Source of the DNA: Sphingobacterium cellulitidis
GTDB lineage: Bacteria > Bacteroidota > Bacteroidia > Sphingobacteriales > Sphingobacteriaceae
Reading direction: 5' to 3'
DNA: 64,000 nt
Assembly (NCBI GenBank): GCA_002245855.1
Contig: NOUX01000003.1
Coordinates: 434,001-498,000 of the forward strand
Part shown: positions 8,187-15,358 of the stretch, in pieces
Layout: the number at the start of each line of letters is the position of its first letter
Numbering within the stretch: the first letter of the stretch is position 1
Position numbers and translations under genes: made by a program
The notes under the pieces: model-generated
Seen by the model: only the letters and a program-made list of their open reading frames with translations
Databases searched by the model: none
Told to the model about the DNA's origin: nothing

Positions 8187-9199
8187 CTTGCGCCATCATT
8201 ATCCTTGATGCAATAGATTTCGGTGACCTCTTTACAGATATCACAGATATCACATTTACATTTTTTGAATCTGTTATTTTCATCATTCGAGCCTTCATTA
8301 CATCCGCAATCGCCAATACAATTACATTTATGGCAACATAAATAGTCTTTAACCTCCACGAGCGTTTCTAGTTCATTCCGTTTATTGTATAAAGCATAAC
8401 TGGATTGAGTTTGAGACTTAATAGCGAGGGTAAGATCATCTTGGGATTTTTTAAGTCCGGCAGTGGCATTAATGATTTGGGAAAGGATTAAGTCATCGAA
8501 TGTTTTGGCATTTGTAGCGAAATCCTGTTGGAATTTCTCCAAGGATTTAATGTTAGAAAAAGATTGAATGCCTATGATATCGGAGACCGAGTTGCAGATA
8601 ATATCAATTTCCTGGCTTAATTCAATTGGTTTTTCAACCAATTTTTGGAGTACTCTGCATGCATCCTGACACTCATTGGGCAATTGATTACTTTCAGCTA
8701 GTTTTTCATTATCATTACAATTTTCAGAAGAACAGCCTAATATTTTAAGTTGTCCTGAATTGCAACTATCATTCATTCCAGCGTCTAGTTTTGCGGCTGA
8801 TTCGCGGAGATTGGCAAATGCTACCTTTGCATTTTTAGCAGTCATGGAGACTGCTTTCAATGCGGCTAACAGGGTATCATTTTGTAGAATACTGGAAGCA
8901 ACATTCTTTTTAATTTCATCCGATGCTTGGATCAACTCCACTCCTACCTTTAGTTCCAAGTTACGGAGCATTTGATAGTTTTTTTCTGTTTTGACAAAGA
9001 CGCATTTTTTCTTTTCGTACATCATCAAAGTACCATCTTTGGTAACTTCACTTTCACTCAATTCTCCCAGTTTCCCTTTTAATCTATTGCAATAATCTTC
9101 TTTGATTTGATATAGATTTTTTTGAGTTATAGTTTTAGCTTCATTACCATTGCAATTCCCATTTTTAGGGTTTCGCATATTTGAGCTTTCTATGGTCAT
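8177..9199 (-). CDS. Unrecognised cysteine-rich coiled-coil protein in eCIS operon (340 aa)
   Basis: Not assignable to a family I know. The first 40 residues are polar (GNCNGNE), residues about 40-275 are helical with long stretches free of Pro (KNVASSILQNDTLLAALKAV, LVEKPIELSQEID), and the last 60 residues hold 12 Cys, including LCCHKCNCIGDCGCNEG and KKCKCDICDICKE. CxxC and CxC spacings of this kind suggest metal binding or a disulphide-laced knob once exposed outside the cell. A further cluster (LGCSSENCNDNE, NECQDACRVL) lies near residues 150-185. There is no signal peptide. It lies 33 nt after the sheath gene and overlaps the next cysteine-rich gene by 10 nt, so it belongs to the same operon. 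Function unknown. Confidence 0.85.
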   Translation of the reverse strand: MTIESSNMRNPKNGNCNGNEAKTITQKNLYQIKEDYCNRLKGKLGELSESEVTKDGTLMMYEKKKCVFVKTEKNYQMLRNLELKVGVELIQASDEIKKNVASSILQNDTLLAALKAVSMTAKNAKVAFANLRESAAKLDAGMNDSCNSGQLKILGCSSENCNDNEKLAESNQLPNECQDACRVLQKLVEKPIELSQEIDIICNSVSDIIGIQSFSNIKSLEKFQQDFATNAKTFDDLILSQIINATAGLKKSQDDLTLAIKSQTQSSYALYNKRNELETLVEVKDYLCCHKCNCIGDCGCNEGSNDENNRFKKCKCDICDICKEVTEIYCIKDNDGASCD

Positions 9200-9232
9200 A
9201 ACAATGATTATTTATGGTATACAATAGGTTAA

Positions 9233-10654
9233 TTAAGATTCCGCGAGCATTTTATGCATAAATCTTAGGATAATGAATTCAGCAGGTCTGACAACGGCCA
9301 TTCCAATTTCCACGATCATTCTACCTTCCCAGATATCCAATTCCGTCATTGTTTCTCCGAGTCCGATATGGACAAAGAATGCTTCTTTGGTAGATGCGCC
9401 CATTAGGGCTCCAGCTTTCCATTGTTGGGTGAGGTAATTTTCAATCATTGATTTCACTCGGACCCAGGTATTCCGGTCATTTGGTTCAAAAACGAATTGT
9501 TCAGTAGCGTTTTTCACAGACTCTTCTGCCATATTAAAAAATCTTCGCACCGGTACATATCGCCATTCATTATCATTTCCGGCCAATGTTCGGGCTCCCC
9601 AGACAATGGCAGGTCCGCGACCTGGAAACGAACGAATTACATTGATAGATTTACCAGCAGCAGAATCTACATTCAGATTCATTTGTTCCTTTTGGTTGAT
9701 CAGATATTGAGGTCGGATAGCATTGCTCACATTAACATTCGCAGGAGCTTTCCAAACACCACGTGCATTATCAACCTGTGCATATAAGCCTACAATTGCC
9801 GCCGATACTGGCATCAGCATCTGAATATTTGAAACAGCACTTTTGGCTTGAAAATACTTTTCATTATTAACGGCCAATAGTTCTTTCAGATTTGCAGCAC
9901 CGGGAACTCCCGTTACTAATACTAATTCATCATTATCTTTATTGGGATCTCCTACTACTTTATAGGAATAATCAATAGAGGTGTAAAGCTTCGGAAAATA
10001 TACAGCTGCATATTTATAGAAATCAGTTGTTCCCGATAATGTACTTCGAAGAAGTTCAACATCTAAGCTCCATTGATCTAGGTTTTCAGCATTATGATAG
10101 ACATCCAACACGGTGAATCGATCTTGAAGTTCGACACATTGCTTGATTGCTTCGGTATGAATATCATAGTAATCCGTGGCAGAACTCAGGTTCATGGAAT
10201 CTGGGAAAACCAATAGTGTAACCTCATTGATTTTGGCGACTTCCTTTAAACCATCCAAGAGGTCAGCTACAATAATCGTCCCTCCAGAATCGGAATAATT
10301 ACCTACCGAGGTAATCCAGCAAGGTCCCCCACCATTAGCGAAGAACAATTGCATGGAATAATACATCAGGAATTTAGATCGTTTGGTTTCGTCCATTTTG
10401 CCATTAACGGCAGAATTAGGTCCAAATTCAACTGATAGGCCTTCTTTTTCAGGATCGGGATAACCAAAATATTGCTCGTATTGAAGCATAGATTCAATAC
10501 GCCACGGTTTATTTCTGAGGTCATCATTTTCTTTCCATTTTGCATTCTCAGTGTATCCAATAAAAGCTGGAATTGCAGTTTCAACCGAAGCAATGGAAGG
10601 CGGAAGATGTGGTATTTCTTCAATATATACTCCGGGGGTTTTATATTCTTGCAT
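9233..10654 (-). CDS. Contractile tail sheath protein (Afp2-4-like)
   Basis: This 473-aa sheath protein opens with the family hallmark YKTPGVYIEEIPHLPPSI and AIPAFIGYTE (residues 4-33). It continues through a variable surface domain and ends with the conserved C-terminal sheath domain: FPGRGPAIVWGARTLAG near 345, WRYVPVRRFFNMAEESVKNA, FEPNDRNTWVRV and the terminal ELDIWEGRMIVEIGMAVVRPAEFIILRF. The sheath polymer stores the energy that drives the tube. Only one sheath gene is present in the window, against two or three in Afp/PVC clusters, so this particle probably has a homopolymeric sheath. Start chosen at the first ATG, which gives the standard MxxYxTPGVYIEE beginning. Confidence 0.96.
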   Translation of the reverse strand: MQEYKTPGVYIEEIPHLPPSIASVETAIPAFIGYTENAKWKENDDLRNKPWRIESMLQYEQYFGYPDPEKEGLSVEFGPNSAVNGKMDETKRSKFLMYYSMQLFFANGGGPCWITSVGNYSDSGGTIIVADLLDGLKEVAKINEVTLLVFPDSMNLSSATDYYDIHTEAIKQCVELQDRFTVLDVYHNAENLDQWSLDVELLRSTLSGTTDFYKYAAVYFPKLYTSIDYSYKVVGDPNKDNDELVLVTGVPGAANLKELLAVNNEKYFQAKSAVSNIQMLMPVSAAIVGLYAQVDNARGVWKAPANVNVSNAIRPQYLINQKEQMNLNVDSAAGKSINVIRSFPGRGPAIVWGARTLAGNDNEWRYVPVRRFFNMAEESVKNATEQFVFEPNDRNTWVRVKSMIENYLTQQWKAGALMGASTKEAFFVHIGLGETMTELDIWEGRMIVEIGMAVVRPAEFIILRFMHKMLAES

Positions 10655-10688
10655 AACAATAGATTTTGGTTATTATTATTTTTTACAA

Positions 10689-12011
10689 TCAAGGTTCTAA
10701 TGGAAACAAATCAGATTCTGGAACCATTATTTCACTATATATTTTATTATTTTCTATTCTACAGTTTGAATTTGATGTTGGATTCGGGAGATATAAAAAG
10801 CTACTATCAGGATTCTGATAGAGGGTTATATTTGAAGTTAATGGTCGCGGATGTTTGGATATCAAAGTTCCGTCAGTAGAGTTTAATAAATCTGGAAATA
10901 GACCTGTTTTTAAGGCTTTACTCTTATTATTTACATACCTCCAAAATGAAGATTTACTTCTAATATTAATTTCAAAAATTGGCGTCGGAGGATCAATAAT
11001 ATTAAATTGATTTTTTCTGCTAATCAATTTTCCTGAGGCATCAATAATTTTGAAACCGTTGATGTTGCTTTTTACCTTATATAATATTAGCCCAACAGAA
11101 TTTCTTAATTCAGATTCATTTTTATAAAAAACTATTTTATGATTTTGACTATATCCTGTCGTATTGGAAACTTCAAGGTCATAGAGCAATTGGTCATTGT
11201 ATGGATCATCAGGCAGCATTCGAATCAATTTAGGATCCCAAACAATTTGAACCTTGGACATAGGATTGACACTTTTGACCATAATTTTCTGAACTAGTGT
11301 TCCGGCGGAATTTTTTAGTTTAAATGTTGCATTCGTAATGTTGTTGGCATTCAAAAAATTGTAAATAAAATTCGGAGGAACAAGCAGGCGATCATTTTCA
11401 TTAGCATAGGCTTGACCCGCAATAGGTTTCCACGTCTTCGTATCTGAAAAATCAGAATAGAAGGTTCTAATATCATTGGATCCAAATTTTGCAATTTCAC
11501 CCTGTTCGTAAGTTTTGGCAGCATCGAAATCGGAAACATCGGCGGTTAAATAAGGAGAATTCCGGTTGCCTGATAATGTAGCATCATTTGAAAAGAGGTA
11601 ATATGCATTTATAAAAGAATTCATTTTTGCATTACTTACTTCATTAAATTTTGATGATTTTTTATAAATAAGAATTGGAATAAGCAAGTTGTCCGATAAA
11701 GGATTGATAGGTTCATAAGTAGTCATTCCACTAGGGAGTTTCTTAGCACGAACCGCAACCAGGATTTTACATCCGGAATAAGTAGGAAGTAATTTTAGGT
11801 TATTATTCTTAAAGATATCTTCCTGAGATTCGGGGGTTAAAAAATCAATATCATCATTGATATGATCCGCAAAAGATTGAAATTTCTTGAACAAAAAATC
11901 AAGTCGATCTAGTTGGTTAGCGAGCTCAAAAATGTTATTCCCTGATTTCTCTGTTTGATAAAATTCATGGTAGAGTTTAATCTCAAATAACGATTTATAG
12001 AGCGTCTTCAT
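10689..12011 (-). CDS. Unrecognised conserved-looking eCIS protein (440 aa)
   Basis: I cannot assign a family. The N-terminus reads MKTLYKSLFEIKLYHEFYQT, with helices followed by NQLDRLDFLFKKFQSFADH, and then a long strand-rich body containing KNSAGTLVQKIMVKSVNPMS, RMLPDDPYNDQLLYDLEV and FWRYVNNKSKALKTGLFPDL. The alternation of short beta strands suggests a beta-sandwich surface or fibre-like protein. No signal peptide or membrane segment is present. It sits between the cap gene (4 nt gap) and the sheath gene (34 nt gap), which argues that it is a structural or assembly part of the particle. From my memory of Bacteroidota eCIS, proteins of about 400 aa starting LYKxLFExxLxHxFY occur at this place, without known function. 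Confidence 0.85.
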   Translation of the reverse strand: MKTLYKSLFEIKLYHEFYQTEKSGNNIFELANQLDRLDFLFKKFQSFADHINDDIDFLTPESQEDIFKNNNLKLLPTYSGCKILVAVRAKKLPSGMTTYEPINPLSDNLLIPILIYKKSSKFNEVSNAKMNSFINAYYLFSNDATLSGNRNSPYLTADVSDFDAAKTYEQGEIAKFGSNDIRTFYSDFSDTKTWKPIAGQAYANENDRLLVPPNFIYNFLNANNITNATFKLKNSAGTLVQKIMVKSVNPMSKVQIVWDPKLIRMLPDDPYNDQLLYDLEVSNTTGYSQNHKIVFYKNESELRNSVGLILYKVKSNINGFKIIDASGKLISRKNQFNIIDPPTPIFEINIRSKSSFWRYVNNKSKALKTGLFPDLLNSTDGTLISKHPRPLTSNITLYQNPDSSFLYLPNPTSNSNCRIENNKIYSEIMVPESDLFPLEP

Positions 12012-12015
12012 CTCA

Positions 12016-12597
12016 TCAATTTTTATTGGATAGATTAGTTTGAATTTCTTCGATTAGAGGTGCATCTTTAACCTTAACATGTTCAGAAAGCGAAATCAAT
12101 CTGAGTTTGTACATGGCAAAAGGAACCTGTCTTCCACCCAGGGATCCCCATAAATAATTAATCTGTTCAAAGGACAAGGTATAGAGGTCCATACAGAAGG
12201 AAAATTCAATATTCTGATCAGGATCATACGGGTTTACATAATTAAAGTTGTTTTTACTTTGCAAGAAGCTAATGACCAAGGATAATCTTTTCAATGCGAG
12301 CAAGTAATTATCACCTGCATAGTTACATGTAATTAGCACATATAAGTTTATGTTTACTGGTGGATTTTCGTAATAAGCATTAGCATTAGAAGTTCTTTTC
12401 AAGGAGGTTTGATTTTTCAGCGTATTTTCCTCTTCAATATTGACCAAAGTAATTACGATATTATCAGGAAGCCCGGAGCCCGCGGAGGTTTCAGCCAAGC
12501 CAATATTATCAACTATAATATTAGCTGCAGCATCGCCTTTGGAAGCTAGATAAGACGAAAGATTGTCTTTGAATAATATGAGTGCCTGATCAATCAT
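12016..12597 (-). CDS. DUF4255 / Pvc16-like tail terminator (cap) protein
   Basis: This 193-aa protein matches the DUF4255 (Pvc16 N-terminal) family. It starts MIDQALILFKDNLSSYL, followed by VIVDNI-type and NIVITLVNIEEENTLKNQ (about residues 48-65), PPVNINLYVLITCNY (about 78-92), and LRLSLVISFLQSK with a C-terminal SFEQINYLWGSLGGRQVPFAMYKLRL motif. In Afp/PVC particles Afp16 caps the tube and sheath and sets their end; this gene is often first in Bacteroidota eCIS operons, as here. It is the first cistron of the minus-strand operon, with 111 nt to the upstream LuxR gene, where the operon promoter could lie. The match to this family is strong; the cap role is family knowledge. Confidence 0.9.
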   Translation of the reverse strand: MIDQALILFKDNLSSYLASKGDAAANIIVDNIGLAETSAGSGLPDNIVITLVNIEEENTLKNQTSLKRTSNANAYYENPPVNINLYVLITCNYAGDNYLLALKRLSLVISFLQSKNNFNYVNPYDPDQNIEFSFCMDLYTLSFEQINYLWGSLGGRQVPFAMYKLRLISLSEHVKVKDAPLIEEIQTNLSNKN

Positions 12598-12708
12598 TTT
12601 GAAAGGTTATATGAAGTTTGAGTACTTCTAGTGGAGAATATTAATTCAGAAATAAATTTCCAGATTAAAGGAACACAGGACAATAGCTATCAATAGTCAT
12701 TTGATTTT

Positions 12709-13434
12709 TTAAACCATATCAAAGAGGATGGCAAATTTAGTCAATTGACAAAGATTGTTGATTTCCAGTTTATTAGTTATGTTTTTCCGATGATTATTAA
12801 CGGTATGAATGGAAATAAATAAGAGATCCGAAATATCTTGACTTGATTTACCTTCTACAATCAGTTTAATAATTTCTTTTTCTCTTTTGCTCAATAACAT
12901 TACTCGATTACAATACTTTTGAAAATCACTTTGATCAGAAAGAGACACCTGTTTATTTTCTGATTTATTTAATTCGAAGGCATACCTGAACAAGATAAAA
13001 TTCTTTGAGTCTTGATGAATAAGGGATAGTTTTGAGGTAGCGAAATACCATTTATAATCACTTTTATTCTGGGGTCTATTTTTTTGAAAGAAGAAGTAAA
13101 CTTTATTAAGGTTATTTTGTTTGAAGGCATGGTAAAGATTAGATTTTAATACCACATTATCTTCAGCAGGAAAAAAGAAATCAAAATACGCTAACCAGAT
13201 TTGTTCTGCATCCGGATGGACTTGGTTCAACATTTCGGTCCTACATTTGTAGTTCAAAACGTTGGAGGTTTCCTTGTGATTTTCTACAAACAGATTTCCT
13301 ACATAAAAATCCCCTATTTCTACTTTCAGAAATTTCTGCTGTAAAATCTGACTTAGCATCTCAATAATATGTTTACTAAAATCATATTTTGAGCTTATCT
13401 GAGAATTCTGTAAGAGGCTCATAATATTAATCAA
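12709..13434 (-). CDS. LuxR-family transcriptional regulator
   Basis: The 241-aa protein ends in a LuxR-type helix-turn-helix: LLSKREKEIIKLIVEGKSSQ then DISDLLFISIHTVNNHRKNI (about residues 175-215), with the usual L(S/T)xREKE entry and the recognition-helix pattern HTVNNHRKNI. The N-terminal 160 residues, with aromatic-rich YFDFFFP and KVYFFFQKN, look like a PAS-type or similar sensor but I cannot name it. There is no receiver-domain Asp pocket. It is transcribed in the same direction as the contractile-injection operon and sits 111 nt upstream, so it is the natural candidate to control it, though that is inference. Met codons at residues 1 and 5 both fit as starts. Confidence 0.85.
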   Translation of the reverse strand: MINIMSLLQNSQISSKYDFSKHIIEMLSQILQQKFLKVEIGDFYVGNLFVENHKETSNVLNYKCRTEMLNQVHPDAEQIWLAYFDFFFPAEDNVVLKSNLYHAFKQNNLNKVYFFFQKNRPQNKSDYKWYFATSKLSLIHQDSKNFILFRYAFELNKSENKQVSLSDQSDFQKYCNRVMLLSKREKEIIKLIVEGKSSQDISDLLFISIHTVNNHRKNITNKLEINNLCQLTKFAILFDMV

Positions 13435-13530
13435 TTTATAGTTAGTGTTTGTACAGTGAAAATTGATTTTAAACCAATTTTGATAGTCAATAGAAATAAA
13501 ACTAATTGGAATTGGTTATTTATAAATCCT

Positions 13531-13564
13531 GAATGAGTGAGTACTTGAAAAGAATGAGTAAGTA
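13531..13564. repeat. Direct repeat upstream of LuxR regulator gene
   Basis: Two copies of GAATGAGTRAGTA (13531-13543 and 13552-13564) match at 12 of 13 positions with a 21-bp period, two turns of the helix. They lie about 100-130 bp upstream of the regulator's start codon within a 397-bp gene-free stretch (13435-13831) that otherwise shows only A+T-rich sequence and a terminator. A same-face repeat of this kind is typical of a protein-binding operator. Which regulator binds is unknown. Confidence 0.45.
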
Positions 13565-13773
13565 ATAATAATAAATTATTGAAGGCTGTAAGAAAAACGG
13601 AATCTATTAGAAAATGAGAGAATTATAAATTAGGATACAAAATATAGAAAAATAAATGATAAAATTTAATATTTCCCTAAAACCGTTAACAATATTTCAC
13701 TTAAAACAAGATATTTAGTTAGTAGGAAAGGGAATTTGAGATAATTTTTAGCATTTTAAAGGGATGGAATGAA

Positions 13774-13808
13774 GAAAAAAAGCCGTCTAAACTTTCGTAA
13801 AGACGGCT
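13774..13808 (-). terminator. Rho-independent terminator of the first SusC/SusD operon
   Basis: On the minus strand an AGCCGTCT / AGACGGCT stem (13781-13788 with 13801-13808), loop of 12 nt, is followed by seven T. It lies 24 nt past the SusD stop codon and isolates the SusCD transcript from the regulator gene downstream. Confidence 0.85.
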
Positions 13809-13831
13809 CTCGAATAAACACTCTATAACAC

Positions 13832-15343
13832 CTAATATCCTTTGTTTTGAACGAGTTTATTATTATTTCTAATTTCCGCAGTAGGTTTTGGGAATAACAA
13901 TTCTCTTTCAGTTACTACAGGTCCATAGGAGAACTTGTGACCAACATAATTATCAAATTTTTTGGTACTTACATTGAATGCTTTTCGCAGGCGTACCATA
14001 TCGAACCAGGTAATATTTTCATAACATAGCTCGTGCCAGCGTTCTTTCCATATTGCTTCGCGCAATTGTTCTTTAGAAAGTTCCGCAAGATTTGGCAGTT
14101 CTGCTCTTTTACGGATGGCATTGACTGCATCATAAACTTTTGCACTTGGTCCAGCTACTTCATTGGCAGCTTCAGCATACATCAATAAGACATCTGCATA
14201 TCGGATGATTGACCAGTTCAGATCACTGTTGGTGGTACTTGTTTGAGCAAGCTCATCAAAATGCTTGTACAGAAAGTAAGCACCAAGATTGACTTCCTTG
14301 GATCGATCAGACTCATGCGTAAATTTTGTAAAGAAAAATTGTTTTTCTGCACGTCTCAAATCTTTTGCATCATAGGATTCCACAAAATCTTTTGTGGCAT
14401 AAATTCCACCTGTTTCATCGGAATATGCTGAAATATTCTTATTATACGGGATAATTGCGACCTGCCAATTGGAAGGAATGACTTGTGTTTTATACTGTAT
14501 ACTGAAGATATTTTCCACTCCATTTTTCTTTTTGGGATCATGTAAATCCGCATAGGTTGGAAACAATTGATATTGTTTGGAATTGATTACTTCTTCCGAA
14601 GCCTTTGCAGATAGATCATAATATGCAGCACCTTTATTCAATGGATAACCAGCCATAGTAAGGTAGACCTTAGCCATGAGCGATTTGATAATTCCCATAT
14701 TTACTTTACCACTTTGGTCTGCCCAAGGCAAACCTGAACCTTCCGCCACTTTTAAGTCACTCACTATTAATTCATAGACCTTTTCAACGGATGACTGCTC
14801 TGGATATAATTGTTCTGAGGTTAAGCTTACTGCTTCTGTCACTAGCGGGATTTCTCCAAACATTTGGACGAGATTAAAATAGTAGAAAGCCCTCATGAAA
14901 TGTGCTTCCCCTAGTAATTTCTTCTTTTCGGTTTCATCCATTGAAATTTTGGGAATATACGTGATGGAGAGGTTTGCATTTCCGATTCCTTTATAATAGG
15001 TTGTCCAAAAGTCCAATCCATAGCCATTATCAGAAGTATTCCGAAGATCTTTAACGTAATAGCTATTTACAGCCTGTCCTAGGTCGGTTGCAGCCAGTCC
15101 TGTAGCAAACTCAAGCATCATCCAGGTTCCACCACCAAAACCACTGACCATTGGATTTCTTAAGCTAGCATATATTGCGCTAATGGAACTTCGCGCATGT
15201 TCAGGTTTTGTGAAATAATTCTCAACAGTAAAATTACTAGGGTCTGATTCCTCCAAAAAATCAGAACAACCCATTAAGGCACTGAATACTAGTACACTCG
15301 CTGTAATTTTAATAGTTCTATTTATATGTTTTATGTAATTCAT
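13832..15343 (-). CDS. SusD/RagB-like outer membrane nutrient-binding lipoprotein
   Basis: This 503-aa SusD-family protein has a lipoprotein signal (N-terminal hydrophobic stretch ending VFSALMGC, Cys at 26), then SDFLEESDPSNFTVENYF and the family TPR-like features: KLLGEAHFMRAFYYFNLVQM near residue 135-155, GEIPLVTEAV, and a C-terminal WSIIRYADVLLMYAEAANEV, AIRKRAELPN and LREAIWKERWHELCYEN region. It sits 15 nt downstream of its SusC partner and should form the lid of the SusC channel on the cell surface, capturing a glycan or peptide. No substrate-specific enzyme lies beside the pair, so the ligand cannot be told. The last residues LVQNKGY are a standard SusD ending. Confidence 0.95.
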   Translation of the reverse strand: MNYIKHINRTIKITASVLVFSALMGCSDFLEESDPSNFTVENYFTKPEHARSSISAIYASLRNPMVSGFGGGTWMMLEFATGLAATDLGQAVNSYYVKDLRNTSDNGYGLDFWTTYYKGIGNANLSITYIPKISMDETEKKKLLGEAHFMRAFYYFNLVQMFGEIPLVTEAVSLTSEQLYPEQSSVEKVYELIVSDLKVAEGSGLPWADQSGKVNMGIIKSLMAKVYLTMAGYPLNKGAAYYDLSAKASEEVINSKQYQLFPTYADLHDPKKKNGVENIFSIQYKTQVIPSNWQVAIIPYNKNISAYSDETGGIYATKDFVESYDAKDLRRAEKQFFFTKFTHESDRSKEVNLGAYFLYKHFDELAQTSTTNSDLNWSIIRYADVLLMYAEAANEVAGPSAKVYDAVNAIRKRAELPNLAELSKEQLREAIWKERWHELCYENITWFDMVRLRKAFNVSTKKFDNYVGHKFSYGPVVTERELLFPKPTAEIRNNNKLVQNKGY

Positions 15344-15358
15344 GATAATCCAATTAAA

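Noticed and set aside
10472..10879. 135-aa plus-strand frame between sheath and the 440-aa gene
   Set aside because: It runs opposite the sheath start and the end of the neighbouring gene, both well supported, and has no recognisable features.
1..12597. Reading the tail genes as a prophage or R-type tailocin
   Set aside because: No capsid, portal, terminase, holin, endolysin or integrase genes are seen, while DUF4255, DUF5908-like and LysM genes in this order are typical of eCIS. The left flank is missing, so this is not absolute.
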